From contig QHWT01000070.1 of NCBI GenBank assembly GCA_003222675.1, positions 24,514-77,172 on the forward strand: 52,659 nt of DNA, in the 5' to 3' direction. This document shows, in pieces, positions 16,395 through 25,274 of this stretch. Source of the stretch: Acidobacteriota bacterium. Its GTDB lineage: Bacteria; Acidobacteriota; Vicinamibacteria; Vicinamibacterales; 2-12-FULL-66-21. Positions within the stretch are counted from its first letter, which is position 1. The number at the start of each line of letters is the position of its first letter. The notes beneath the pieces were generated by a model. The model was given only the letters and a program-made list of their open reading frames with translations, had not been told where the DNA came from and searched no databases. The position numbers and the translations under genes are program-made.

Positions 16395-17522
16395 ATGATT
16401 CCAATGCCGAAGGACCGCCGCGGCTTCCTGCAGCGCCTGTTCGCTGCCGGCACTGTGGCTGCCGCAGTGCCCGCGGGAACGGATGCGCAAGTCCCGACCA
16501 GCGAAGCGTCTTTCCTGCCCCCATACGCCCGCGCTCAGAACTACAAGTCTCTGAAGCAATCGAGTTACGACAGGACGGGCGGCAATGGCGACCGATGGCC
16601 GATCGCGGCCGGTGGAGTGCAGGAAGTCTTCAAGGCGAGTGGCCCTGGGGTCATCACCCACATCTGGTTCACGATCGCCGCACAGAGCGGCGATCATCTG
16701 AAGGAAATCGTCCTGCGTGGCTATTGGGACGACAACGCGAAGCCGAGCGTCGAAGTTCCTGTCGGGGATTTCTTCGGACTCAATCTCGGGAGCTACCAGA
16801 TCTACCAGTCGCAGTACCTCGCGTGTTCGCCGGGCAAATCGTTGAACTGTTATTTTTCGATGCCGTACAAGCGCGCGGCGCGTTTCACGGTGACCAACGA
16901 GGGCAGCCGTGAAGTCGGCGCTTTCTATTCGAACATCGATTACATCAGCGTGCCACGCCTCCCGGACGACACGGTGTACTTCCACGCGCAGTATCGGCAG
17001 AGCGCGCCATCGACGCCGGTGACCGGCACTCCGCCCATGCTGAATCCCGACGGCAAGCAGAACTACGTCTACATGGAAACGCGCGGCCGCGGTCACTTGA
17101 TGGGCGTCACGCTCGGTGTGCTGCAGAACGCGAACGGCTGGTGGGGCGAAGGAGACGACATGATCTTCGTCGACGATGATTCGAAGCCGGCGATCGTCGG
17201 GACCGGAAGCGAGGACTATTTCCTTGGCAGCTGGAATTTCGGCGGCCGCGAGGGAGCGACGGCGTTCGGTCACGCGATGTACGGCGCGCCGCTCATCGTC
17301 AACCCCGAGCGCACCGGCGGCCGGTACTGCTGCTACCGGTGGCACGGCGACAATCCGGTCACCTTCGAGCGTTCGCTGAAGCACACGATGGAGCACGGCC
17401 ATGCCAACGATCGCGGCGACAATTTCTTTTCCGCCGCGTACTGGTATCAGACCGCGCCGTTCACGGATTTCCCATCGCTGCCGCCCGTCGCGGATCGCAT
17501 TCCGCGGGTGAAGACGCCATAG
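16395..17522 (+). CDS. DUF2961 (GH172-type) secreted glycoside hydrolase
   Basis: A 375-residue protein with a Tat-like leader (DRRGFLQRLFAAGTVAAAV) and a DUF2961 body. Markers are GPGVITHIWFTIA, LRGYWDDNAKPSVEVPVGDFFG, the hallmark GTGSEDYF near residue 273 and RWHGDNPVTFERSLK. DUF2961 is the catalytic module of family GH172, which acts on furanose-containing glycans such as fructans and arabinans, with an acidic residue in the GTGxEDYF region. The substrate here cannot be chosen. It is last in the run and ends at the edge of a long inverted repeat. Confidence 0.85.
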   Translation: MIPMPKDRRGFLQRLFAAGTVAAAVPAGTDAQVPTSEASFLPPYARAQNYKSLKQSSYDRTGGNGDRWPIAAGGVQEVFKASGPGVITHIWFTIAAQSGDHLKEIVLRGYWDDNAKPSVEVPVGDFFGLNLGSYQIYQSQYLACSPGKSLNCYFSMPYKRAARFTVTNEGSREVGAFYSNIDYISVPRLPDDTVYFHAQYRQSAPSTPVTGTPPMLNPDGKQNYVYMETRGRGHLMGVTLGVLQNANGWWGEGDDMIFVDDDSKPAIVGTGSEDYFLGSWNFGGREGATAFGHAMYGAPLIVNPERTGGRYCCYRWHGDNPVTFERSLKHTMEHGHANDRGDNFFSAAYWYQTAPFTDFPSLPPVADRIPRVKTP

Positions 17523-17523
17523 T

Positions 17524-17655
17524 GAATCGTTAATCCCTGATCCCTGATCCGGCATCCCTGATCGTCGATCCTGGATCATCGATCCTTGATCCCTGATCGA
17601 TAATGGCGGATCGTGGATGAGGGATGCCGGATCAGGGAGTAGGGATTAACGATTC
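17524..17655. repeat. Long hairpin built of 7-bp words (atccctg type)
   Basis: An inverted repeat between convergent genes. Bases 17524-17538 pair exactly with 17641-17655 (15 bp), and after a 2-base mismatch 17541-17559 pair exactly with 17620-17638 (19 bp). From 17534 the whole tract steps in 7-base units each starting with 'at' or a near variant (atccctg, atccctg, atccggc, atccctg, atcgtcg, atcctgg, atcatcg, atccttg, atccctg and so on), for 16 units. It probably ends transcription in both directions. It has no U-tract, so intrinsic termination is not proven. Confidence 0.9.
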
Positions 17656-19043
17656 CTTCGATGCAGCCACACGCTGTCGACGAGCGGGCCGGGCGCGTTG
17701 CGCACCGTGGCGATGATGGCCTGGCGCGACTGCTCGAACGGTAAGCCGATCGCACTCGTCACCTCGCCGACCAGCGGGCGCGGCTCGTTGTGCAGGAACG
17801 CACCCCCCGGCGTCAGCATGCTGGCGATGTTGCCGAGCGCCAGCGTCAATTCCACGTCATCGAAGTAAGGAAGGATGTTCGTCGCGATGACGAGATCGAA
17901 TGCGGGTCCATGGAGACGCTCGGTCACGACGTCGAGACGCTCAGCGCGCAAGGCGCCGGCGGCCGCCTGGCGGATTCGCACGGTCTTGCGCAAACTGCCG
18001 TTCGCGCCCTCGACGTCGGCGGCGTCTCCGACGGCGCGTCCGAGGCGCGCGAAATACTCAACGTACTCCGGCGAGAACTTCACGTTCGCGTCCTCTCGAA
18101 TGCCGCTGACCAGCGTCAGCGTCGGAGGCTCGGTGCGCGAGCGCCGCAGATGATCCACGACCCGCGGGTTGATGTCCGCTCCCACCACCTCGAGATCGTC
18201 GGCGCGTGAAAGGCCGAGGGCGACGAGCGCATCCATCACCGCCCACGGCTGGTAACTTTCCGGCGGCGCCACTTCGAGCAGTGCCGTTCGCGGCGCGAGA
18301 TCGAGACCCGGGCCGACGATCAGCACGCGGCGAATGGCTCGATCGGGGTCGAGAGACTTGATGACGCCGAGGCCGAGATAGACGACGTATCCCGCTTCGA
18401 CCGCGGTGTCGGTGCTGAGGCCGCGGCTTCGATACAATTGGGCAACCGCGTCGCTGGCGTCGATGGCGCGCTCGGCCACGAATTCCTTTTCATACAGAAA
18501 CCGCATCGCGCGCAGGTATTCACCGAGCAGCGCCTGTTCGCGCACACTATGGTCCGGGAACGTCGATTTCACGAGCGCGCGGAAGTACGCAATGCGGGCA
18601 TCCGTGCCGGAAGAATCCAGGGCGCGGATGAAGGCTGTCATGCGCGATCGAACCGCCGCGGGAATTCTGGCGCGCGGCGCCTCCGACGTGCGGAGAAACG
18701 TGTCGCGCTCTCCGTCCGGTAAACCGTCGACGAGCGCTTTCGCGCTGAGGGCCGGCTCAATCGATGGAAGCGTCGTGAAGCGCGTCGATTGCAGCGCGTA
18801 GAAAACGAGATGGTCGAGGTCTCCTTCACGCACGCGACGAGCGTTGGACTGATGGATTCCCTCGAGGTACGACGGAAACGTGCGCGACGTGATGCCGCGG
18901 GCTTCGAGCCGCGCCCGCAGCGCGGGAACGATATCGTCCCAGGTGATGCGGGCCGTGGTCGACGTGGGCTGAGCGGCGATGACGGCGCAGCCCAGGATGA
19001 GGGCTGCGCCAATCGAGAGAGTGTGAGAGCGCAAACGATTCAC
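17646..19043 (-). CDS. Exported protein with SAM-methyltransferase-like domain
   Basis: A 465-residue protein with a signal peptide (SIGAALILGCAVIAAQP). Its N-terminal helical region has no recognised domain, and from about residue 235 it has a class I methyltransferase-like fold: RRVLIVGPGLDLAPRTALLEV (motif I), DLEVVGADINPRV (motif II acidic), FDLVIATNILPYFDDVELTLALGNIASMLTPGGAFLHNE (motifs IV-V). The second half looks like CheR or small-molecule methyltransferases, but export to the periplasm would separate it from SAM. Either the leader is a membrane anchor with the domain cytoplasmic, or the fold has another use. The start is GTG 19043. Confidence 0.7.
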   Translation of the reverse strand: MNRLRSHTLSIGAALILGCAVIAAQPTSTTARITWDDIVPALRARLEARGITSRTFPSYLEGIHQSNARRVREGDLDHLVFYALQSTRFTTLPSIEPALSAKALVDGLPDGERDTFLRTSEAPRARIPAAVRSRMTAFIRALDSSGTDARIAYFRALVKSTFPDHSVREQALLGEYLRAMRFLYEKEFVAERAIDASDAVAQLYRSRGLSTDTAVEAGYVVYLGLGVIKSLDPDRAIRRVLIVGPGLDLAPRTALLEVAPPESYQPWAVMDALVALGLSRADDLEVVGADINPRVVDHLRRSRTEPPTLTLVSGIREDANVKFSPEYVEYFARLGRAVGDAADVEGANGSLRKTVRIRQAAAGALRAERLDVVTERLHGPAFDLVIATNILPYFDDVELTLALGNIASMLTPGGAFLHNEPRPLVGEVTSAIGLPFEQSRQAIIATVRNAPGPLVDSVWLHRRNR

Positions 19044-19098
19044 TCAGAGGTCACGGAGCCCACAAGGAAACAAACCCAATATCTCCGTGTCTTCTGAG
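19043..19098. repeat. Hairpin downstream of the TonB receptor gene
   Basis: Bases 19043-19058 (ctcagaggtcacggag) pair with 19083-19098 (ctccgtgtcttctgag) at 14 of 16 positions, with a 24-base loop. A third related word, ctccgtggcctcag, follows at about 19109. The hairpin lies just past the TonB receptor stop on the minus strand and touches the GTG of the next gene. It may be both a terminator and part of that gene's leader. Confidence 0.6.
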
Positions 19099-19118
19099 TA
19101 AGACCTTCCTCCGTGGCC

Positions 19119-22100
19119 TCAGAAGATCAGTCGGAATCCGAGCTGGATGAACCGCTGGAAGTTCGACTGGCCCGTTGCGTTACGGTTGATGCGTCCGAAG
19201 TCGGCCGAGTTCGTATCGCGATTGTAGTCGCGCTCGTCGTACATCGGGCTGTTGAACACGTTGAACGCCTCGAGACGAAGCTGGAAGCGCACTCGGTCAG
19301 TGATCTGCGTCGCCTTCGCGAAATTCAGATCGAGCTGCCAGTACGACGGCCGCCGGAGCGAATCCACCAGGAACGGCGTGTTGCGTGGCTGGAACGGCTC
19401 GCGGATAAGGAAGAACGGCTCCGTGCAGCCGTAGGCCTGCGACACCGCCAGCAACTGGTACTGGCCCGTGGTGTTGTTGCGCTGCGCCACGCACGGTTTC
19501 ATCCCGTAGATGAACTGTCCGTCCTTCTTGACCGGCAGCGACGGGTCGCCGACCAGTTCCACGTTCTGCGGCAGACGCCACGGCTGACCGGACTGGAACA
19601 CGAACATCGGTGCTACGGACCATCCCTTGACGAGGGCGCCGATCAGGCCATTGCGGTCGCGCCCGAACGGGAACTCCCAGACGCCCGACGCCGTCAGGCG
19701 GTGCTTGCGCTGGGTCCAGTACGGGCTCACATTCAGCTTGGCTGTCGTCGGATCGATGAACGCATTCAGCGCGCCGTCTTCCGGCGCGGACTGCGTCCAG
19801 CCGGACGAGGCGCCGATCTGCGTGTAGCGAGGCACCCACGTGTAGTTCAGGTTCACCGTGAACCCCTTCGCCCAGCGCTTGTTGCCGACAAGCTGCATCG
19901 AGTCGTAGATGATCTTGCCGTCGTTGCGTTCCGTTTGAATGATCTGGCCGAATGCCGGATTCGGGCGGCTCAGTTCCGACAGCGTCAGCGTGGGATTTGT
20001 AAAGCGGGTCGTGCCTTGGAAGCCCGGCACCTGGAAGAACGGATTCGGCACCAGCGCGTCACAAACCGCGCGGCTCCCGCCCTGCGTCACGTCGCAGCGA
20101 TCGAGCAGCGAGCGTGGCGCCTCGTTGATGCCGCGGAACTCACTCTGCTGCTTGTACGATCGGCTTCCCGCGTAGCTCACTTCAGCCGTGATGCCCCACG
20201 GCAGCTCACGCTGAACGCCCGCCGAGAACTGATCGACGTACGGCACCTGGAAGTTCGGGTTCGAGTACGAAACGCCGCGACCGAGGAATGTGCGCGCGCC
20301 AAGGCTGCTTCCCGGCGGCTGTTGCACACCGCTTGGAAACGGATTGTCCAGGTTGTACAGCGGGTTGCGGTTGCCGTCGTTCGAGGGGATGAGGGTCGTC
20401 TGGAGGCTGAACCCCTGCTGCTGCCCCTGGCCTGTCGGGTTCAGGAAGTAGCGACCGTAGCCGCCGCGCAGCACCGTCTTGTCGTTCAACTGGTACGCGG
20501 TCCCAGCCCGGAGCTGAATGTTGTTGTAGTCCCATTTCCAGGGTTCATCCGGATTTCCATCGACGCCCGCGAATGTGAGCCCGCCTCGAACGGGGATTCC
20601 CACCTGGGCGCTCACCGGATTGGCGAGATTCGGATCGAAGATGTAGTTCAACCGGTTTTGCTTCTCGCTGACGGGGCTGTTGAAGTCCCAGCGGAAGCCG
20701 GCGTTCACGGTGAGCCTGCTCGTGATCTTCCAGTCGTCCTGCACCCACGGTGCCGCATAGGACCACATGAAATCCGGCAGCACGTTGTTGTCGATCGATC
20801 CGCTGGCCGGCGCGCCGAGCAGGAGCGACGCGAGCGCACTGCCCGATCCCACGTCTCCCCGGCTGAAGTCACGCTGGGTGAACCCGCGGCTGAAGTTGAG
20901 CACCATGCCCGCGTTGCCGAAGGTGCGCTGCGCCACTCGGGTGGAGCGATAGTCGAGCCCGCTCCTGATATTGTGGCTTCCTCGCGTCATCGAGATGTTG
21001 GGCTGGAACGTGTAGATGTAGTTTCTGTTCTCGTTCTGTCCGCGCGACAGGTTCGTGAACTCGTCGATGTTGATGATCGGAAACATCTGCTTCGGCAGCT
21101 GGTTGACCAGGCTCGACGGGAAACCGAGCTGCGAGGCGTCGAAGTTGAACGAGTTGTCGGAGCGGCTCAGTTCGAGGAAGTACGTGTAGCTGCCGCGGAC
21201 GTTGAACACCGTGCTGCCGCCGAAGATGTGCACCAGGTCGCCGACGATCGCGCGGTTCGCGCGGATGAGGGGGAGCTGGCCGTTCTGTGCCGGTCCGGTA
21301 CGGATCGGCGTGGTGTTGCGAATCTCATGGCGCGTGTTCTCACCCCACCGCACGAACATGCGGTCATTCGCGCCGAAGTTGTGGTCGACCTTCCCGACCC
21401 AGTTCCAGAACACGTCCTTGTTGAAGTGCTCGGGGTATGCGAGGTTCTGCTGCCACGACGGAACGCCTGCAGTGACGTTGTTGGGCAGCGGATAGAACGC
21501 GAGCAGCTGCCGCGCCACCGGATCGATGCGGTTTGCCGGGATCTGGTTGTTCGGGAATGGATCCCGCACCCACGTGCCGTTGACGTCGTGCCCGGTTGCC
21601 GGATCGAAGATTGTGATCAGGTTACCGGCCGAGTCGCGGTAATTACTGAAGTCGCCATTCCGCATTTCGGCTGTCGGCGTGCTCGAGACGAGCGGATTCG
21701 GCGTCCCCTCGCGGTACTTTTCTCCGGTGAACAGGAAGAACGTCTTATTCTTTCCGTTGTACAACCCGGGGATCTGCACGGGACCATCGACGCTGAACCC
21801 GTACTGATCGAGATAGTGGTCGCTCTTCGGCAGGTTGCGCGAATTGGAGAAGAACGAGTTCGCGTCGAGCCACTTGCGGCGATAGAACTCATACCCGACG
21901 CCGTGCAGCGAGTTCGTACCCGATTTGAGAGACATGTTGACGACGCCGCCCGCCGTGCGGCCGTACTGCGCGTCGTAGGTGTTCGTGGCGATCTTGAACT
22001 CCTGAACGGACTCGGCCGGCGGGACGTAGGCGATGTTGTTGCCGCCCTGATTCGCATTATTGGGCGCGCCGTCCAGCAGGAACTCGTTATTGCGGTTTGC

Positions 22101-22670
22101 GCCGCCGTTCATCGACCAGTCGGCGAGCGCGCCGTTGTCGAACGGCCGGAGATACACGGCCTGTGCGTTGTAGTTCACGCCGGCGACGAGGGTCGCGAGC
22201 GCCATCGGGCTGCGCGACTGCAGGGGCAGTTCAGCGATGCGGTGGCTGTCGATGACCGTGCCGCGGTTCGCATTGCCCGATTCGAGCAGCGGCGCCTCCG
22301 AGACGACGTTCACCTGCTCCGAGACGCCGGCGATCCCGAGCTGCGCGTTGATGGTCGCCGTCTGGCCCACTTCGAGCGTCATGTCCTTGCGCGTGTGCGT
22401 CTGGAATCCGCTCATCTCCACGGTCAGCGTATAGAGGCCAGGCTTGAGGAACGGGATCGTGTAGTTCCCCTCGGTGTTCGTCGTGGCGGTCGCCACTTCG
22501 TTGGTTTGTTGATTGCGGACGCTTACGGTGGCGCCGGGCAAGGCTGCCTGGCTGGAATCAACGACCTGCCCTTTGACGGTCGCGCGGAATTCCTGCGCCG
22601 TCACACCGGCGGCTGCGGCGAGCAGCAGTGCTGCGCCGAGCAGACCGCGGTACACCCGTGTTCTCATCAT
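19119..22670 (-). CDS. TonB-dependent receptor with carboxypeptidase-regulatory domain (Oar-like)
   Basis: A 1183-residue outer-membrane protein of the type expanded in Acidobacteriota. A signal peptide covers about residues 1-25 (VYRGLLGAALLLAAAAGVTAQ). A carboxypeptidase-regulatory beta-sandwich follows at about 28-115 (GQVVDSSQAALPGATVSVRN, TNTEGNYTIPFLKPGLYTLTV). Then come a plug domain (ELPLQSRSPMALATLVAGVNY, NNEFLLDGAPNN, QEFKIATNTYDAQYGRTAGGVVNM) and a 22-strand-type barrel ending RFIQLGFRLIF, with the terminal aromatic needed for BAM insertion. It should import an unknown, possibly carbohydrate, ligand. The gene has a clear Shine-Dalgarno (gggaggagg) before ATG 22670 and the promoter and operator described separately. 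Confidence 0.92.
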   Translation of the reverse strand: MMRTRVYRGLLGAALLLAAAAGVTAQEFRATVKGQVVDSSQAALPGATVSVRNQQTNEVATATTNTEGNYTIPFLKPGLYTLTVEMSGFQTHTRKDMTLEVGQTATINAQLGIAGVSEQVNVVSEAPLLESGNANRGTVIDSHRIAELPLQSRSPMALATLVAGVNYNAQAVYLRPFDNGALADWSMNGGANRNNEFLLDGAPNNANQGGNNIAYVPPAESVQEFKIATNTYDAQYGRTAGGVVNMSLKSGTNSLHGVGYEFYRRKWLDANSFFSNSRNLPKSDHYLDQYGFSVDGPVQIPGLYNGKNKTFFLFTGEKYREGTPNPLVSSTPTAEMRNGDFSNYRDSAGNLITIFDPATGHDVNGTWVRDPFPNNQIPANRIDPVARQLLAFYPLPNNVTAGVPSWQQNLAYPEHFNKDVFWNWVGKVDHNFGANDRMFVRWGENTRHEIRNTTPIRTGPAQNGQLPLIRANRAIVGDLVHIFGGSTVFNVRGSYTYFLELSRSDNSFNFDASQLGFPSSLVNQLPKQMFPIINIDEFTNLSRGQNENRNYIYTFQPNISMTRGSHNIRSGLDYRSTRVAQRTFGNAGMVLNFSRGFTQRDFSRGDVGSGSALASLLLGAPASGSIDNNVLPDFMWSYAAPWVQDDWKITSRLTVNAGFRWDFNSPVSEKQNRLNYIFDPNLANPVSAQVGIPVRGGLTFAGVDGNPDEPWKWDYNNIQLRAGTAYQLNDKTVLRGGYGRYFLNPTGQGQQQGFSLQTTLIPSNDGNRNPLYNLDNPFPSGVQQPPGSSLGARTFLGRGVSYSNPNFQVPYVDQFSAGVQRELPWGITAEVSYAGSRSYKQQSEFRGINEAPRSLLDRCDVTQGGSRAVCDALVPNPFFQVPGFQGTTRFTNPTLTLSELSRPNPAFGQIIQTERNDGKIIYDSMQLVGNKRWAKGFTVNLNYTWVPRYTQIGASSGWTQSAPEDGALNAFIDPTTAKLNVSPYWTQRKHRLTASGVWEFPFGRDRNGLIGALVKGWSVAPMFVFQSGQPWRLPQNVELVGDPSLPVKKDGQFIYGMKPCVAQRNNTTGQYQLLAVSQAYGCTEPFFLIREPFQPRNTPFLVDSLRRPSYWQLDLNFAKATQITDRVRFQLRLEAFNVFNSPMYDERDYNRDTNSADFGRINRNATGQSNFQRFIQLGFRLIF

Positions 22671-22706
22671 CAGCCTCCTCCCCGAGACAGCTTCGAATCA
22701 GAACGG

Positions 22707-22720
22707 TGTAAACGCTTACA
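22707..22720. promoter_or_regulatory. LacI/cre-type operator before the TonB receptor
   Basis: The sequence tgtaaacgcttaca is a near-perfect dyad centred on CG and fits the LacI-family / catabolite-responsive-element pattern TGNAANCGNWNNCA. It lies 37-50 bases upstream of the receptor start and downstream of the putative promoter, a position suited to roadblock repression. Suggests sugar-responsive control; the regulator is not in the window. Confidence 0.55.
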
Positions 22721-22764
22721 GCTCAAAACACTCGTGCATCGTGCCGAAAATACTCAACGGCACG

Positions 22765-22794
22765 GTTATACAACTGATATGCCTGTAATGACAA
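22765..22794 (-). promoter_or_regulatory. Putative sigma-70 promoter of the TonB receptor gene
   Basis: Read on the minus strand, TTGTCA (22794-22789) and TATAAC (22770-22765) are separated by 18 bases, close to the housekeeping consensus. Transcription would start near 22758 and give an 88-base leader containing the operator. It is the best promoter-like match I noticed in the window. Confidence 0.5.
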
Positions 22795-22802
22795 CGAGGT
22801 TA

Positions 22803-23942
22803 TTACGGCATGTTTCCTGGCGGGATCAGACTCGGGTTGAGTTGCTGCGCGCGCGCGAACGAACGGCGCGCGGCGTCCGCCTGACCTAGGCGCTGCAGCG
22901 CTCGTCCGAGTTGATAATGCGCGGGAGCGTACGCTTCAAAGATCGTGGTGGCGCGCCGGAAGCAGTCAACCGCGGCGACGAGATCTCCCCGGTCGAGCTT
23001 TTGTGTCCCCACCGATGTCCATACGCCGGCTTCCTGGACGAGCGCCGCTTCCGCGCGCAGTCGTTCGGCTTCCGTGAAGTGCTCTCGCGCCCCACCCGCA
23101 TCGCCGCTGAGTTCGAGGACTTGCGCGAGCGTGTAGTGGGCGGCGGCGAGGTCCGGCTGCAGCGCAATCGCGCGCCGCAGCGCGTCCGCGGCGCCCTTCC
23201 AGTCCCGCCTCGCTTTCAATAGCGCACCCAGCGTGTTGTGCGCCTCGGCATAGCGCGGCTCGGCAGCAATTGCCGCCCGGAGCGCGCGTATGGCGCGATC
23301 GAGATCCCCCTGGTGCCAGTAGATCACGCCAAGCTGGTAGTGCATTTCCGGGCGCGGATCGATGCCGATCGCGCGGTCCAGCTCGTCGGCCGCTTCGGCC
23401 TGCCGATCCGCTCGGTTGAGGACGAGAGCGAGGTTGTAGCGAGCGAGCGCGTGGCGCGGTGCGAGCTCCAGCGCGCGACGGAAACTGCGGATGGCTTCGG
23501 TGTAATCCTGCTCCGACTCCGCGAGACCCAACGTGAAGTGCGCATCCGGATCGTCTGGCGAGCCATTCACGATCGCGCGCGCGCGTTCGACCGCTTCCGG
23601 TCCTTTTCCGGCCTTGACCAGCGCGAGGATGAGATTGTTGGACGCTTTCCTGAATGAGGGACGCTCCGCCGTCGCCGCGCGAAATGCGTCTACGGCCGCG
23701 TCGAGCGCGCCGATCCGTTCGAGCGCTTCTCCCAGCTGGTTCTGGATGTCCGCGTCGTGCGGGGCAAGTCCCGCGGCCTCCCATAACAGCGAGAGCGCAG
23801 CGGCGTTGTTACCGTTCGCGTCGAGCTCTACGGCACGCGCATACGCCTGCTTGGCGCGCGACGCCGTGTCCTGCGCGACACCGCCTGTCGCGCACACCAG
23901 CAGCAGGACAAGGAAGATCGGCCCGAACCGATCGTGGTTCAT
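22803..23942 (-). CDS. Secreted TPR-repeat protein
   Basis: A 379-residue protein with a signal peptide (IFLVLLLVCATGGVAQ) and about nine tandem tetratricopeptide repeats. Examples are AAGLAPHDADIQNQLGEALERIGALDAAVDAFRAA, AIAAEPRYAEAHNTLGALLKARRDWKGAADALRRAI and YAPAHYQLGRALQRLGQADAARRSF. TPR solenoids bind peptide partners, so it probably scaffolds an envelope complex. It lies upstream of the TonB receptor on the same strand but has its own gap, and the receptor promoter starts just after its stop. Confidence 0.88.
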   Translation of the reverse strand: MNHDRFGPIFLVLLLVCATGGVAQDTASRAKQAYARAVELDANGNNAAALSLLWEAAGLAPHDADIQNQLGEALERIGALDAAVDAFRAATAERPSFRKASNNLILALVKAGKGPEAVERARAIVNGSPDDPDAHFTLGLAESEQDYTEAIRSFRRALELAPRHALARYNLALVLNRADRQAEAADELDRAIGIDPRPEMHYQLGVIYWHQGDLDRAIRALRAAIAAEPRYAEAHNTLGALLKARRDWKGAADALRRAIALQPDLAAAHYTLAQVLELSGDAGGAREHFTEAERLRAEAALVQEAGVWTSVGTQKLDRGDLVAAVDCFRRATTIFEAYAPAHYQLGRALQRLGQADAARRSFARAQQLNPSLIPPGNMP

Positions 23943-24023
23943 CGACCGCGATTATGGCACCTGATGCGGGTCTGAAGAGCCGGCCTACAAATGATAGGAT
24001 TCCGCGTTCGCGAAGGTGACCGC

Positions 24024-25262
24024 ATGACACGAGCGCGGATTCGAGTCCTGTTTTCGGCGGCCATGCTTCTCACGTTCGCATGGCTCGTTCGCACGACCGC
24101 TGAGTCGCAATCCCTCATCGAGCGGTTCCGTCAGCAGTCCGCCAGCGCCGAACAGCGCGGTCTTGCGGAACCCTTCAAAGGCATCACGACGGACGGCCGC
24201 ATTGCACCTGGACTCTTCACGATCGCGTCGACGGGCGTGTCGACTGAACCGGTTCGGAAGGCTGCCGACGCGTTCCTCGCTTCGCTCACGCCCGACCAAC
24301 GCAGAAAGACGATGTTCGGCGTCGAAGACGATGAGTGGCGGAAGTGGATGAACCAGCACTTCTACGTGCGGCAAGGAGTCAGCTTTCTCGAGATGTCGGA
24401 GGCGCAACGGGAGGCGGGCATCGCACTGCTCCGCGCGGCATTGAGCGCGCGCGGACTCAAGCAGACGCGCGACATCATGCGTCTCAATCAGACCCTCGGA
24501 GAGTTGAACGGCAACGATTTCGAGCAGTACGGCGAGTGGCGGTATCACATCACTGTGATGGGGAAGCCGTCCTCAACCGAGCCCTGGGGCTGGCAGCTCG
24601 ACGGCCATCACGCGATCATCAACTACTTTGTGCTCGGCGACCAGGTCGTCATGACGCCGTTCTTCGCCGGCTCCGAGCCCGTCATCGCCACCTCCGGCAA
24701 GTACACGGGGACATCGGTGCTGCAGGACGAGCAGAACCGCGGCCTCGCGTTCGTCAATACACTCGACGCCGCGCAGCGTGCCCGCGCGATTCTCGGCTCC
24801 GACAAGACGCGCAACAACAACCTGACGGAAGCGTGGAAAGACAACGCGGTGGTGCCGCAGGCGGGCATCATGGCGGCGGATCTCTCCGACGCGCAGCGGC
24901 AGCAGCTGTTGAACCTGATTGCGCTGTATGTCGGCAACATGGACGAGGGGCACGCGCGCGTGAAGATGGGCGACGTGCAGCGGCACATCGCGCAGACCTC
25001 GTTTGCGTGGATTGGCGGCGCCGAGCCCGGGAGCGTCTTCTACTACCGCATCCAGAGTCCTGTGGTGCTGATTGAATTCGATCATCAGCTTCCCGCGAAC
25101 CTCCGGCAGCTCGCGTCGAATCCCAACGTTCCCAACCACGAGCACATTCACGTCGTCGTGCGCACGCCCAACGGGAACGACTATGGCAAGGACCTGCTCC
25201 GGAAGCACTACCTGCAGCACCCGCACACCTCTGCTTACGGACTCGCGGACAGCACGCGTTAA
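24024..25262 (+). CDS. Secreted DUF3500 protein
   Basis: A 412-residue protein of the DUF3500 family. A leader covers residues 1-29 (VLFSAAMLLTFAWLVRTTAESQS). Family signatures are AADAFLASLTPDQRRKTMF, GEWRYHITVMGKPSSTEPWGWQLDGHHAIINYFVLGDQVVMTPFFAGSEP, FAWIGGAEPGSVFYYRIQSPVVLIEFDHQ and PNHEHIHVVVRTPNGNDYGKDLLRKHY. The conserved His pairs (DGHH, HEHIH) hint at a metalloenzyme, but the function is unknown. It is a distant paralogue of the protein at 31856-32902. A good Shine-Dalgarno (aaggtga) precedes ATG 24024. Confidence 0.85.
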   Translation: MTRARIRVLFSAAMLLTFAWLVRTTAESQSLIERFRQQSASAEQRGLAEPFKGITTDGRIAPGLFTIASTGVSTEPVRKAADAFLASLTPDQRRKTMFGVEDDEWRKWMNQHFYVRQGVSFLEMSEAQREAGIALLRAALSARGLKQTRDIMRLNQTLGELNGNDFEQYGEWRYHITVMGKPSSTEPWGWQLDGHHAIINYFVLGDQVVMTPFFAGSEPVIATSGKYTGTSVLQDEQNRGLAFVNTLDAAQRARAILGSDKTRNNNLTEAWKDNAVVPQAGIMAADLSDAQRQQLLNLIALYVGNMDEGHARVKMGDVQRHIAQTSFAWIGGAEPGSVFYYRIQSPVVLIEFDHQLPANLRQLASNPNVPNHEHIHVVVRTPNGNDYGKDLLRKHYLQHPHTSAYGLADSTR

Positions 25263-25274
25263 AAGGAGTCAGGC

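Noticed and set aside
19113-22889. A 1258-codon ORF on the plus strand opposite the TonB receptor gene
   Set aside because: It is the antisense shadow of a clear receptor gene in GC-rich DNA, with arginine- and valine-rich residues and no domain. Similar long shadows oppose the PQQ dehydrogenase (3259-4866) and the DUF2961 gene (15672-17579).
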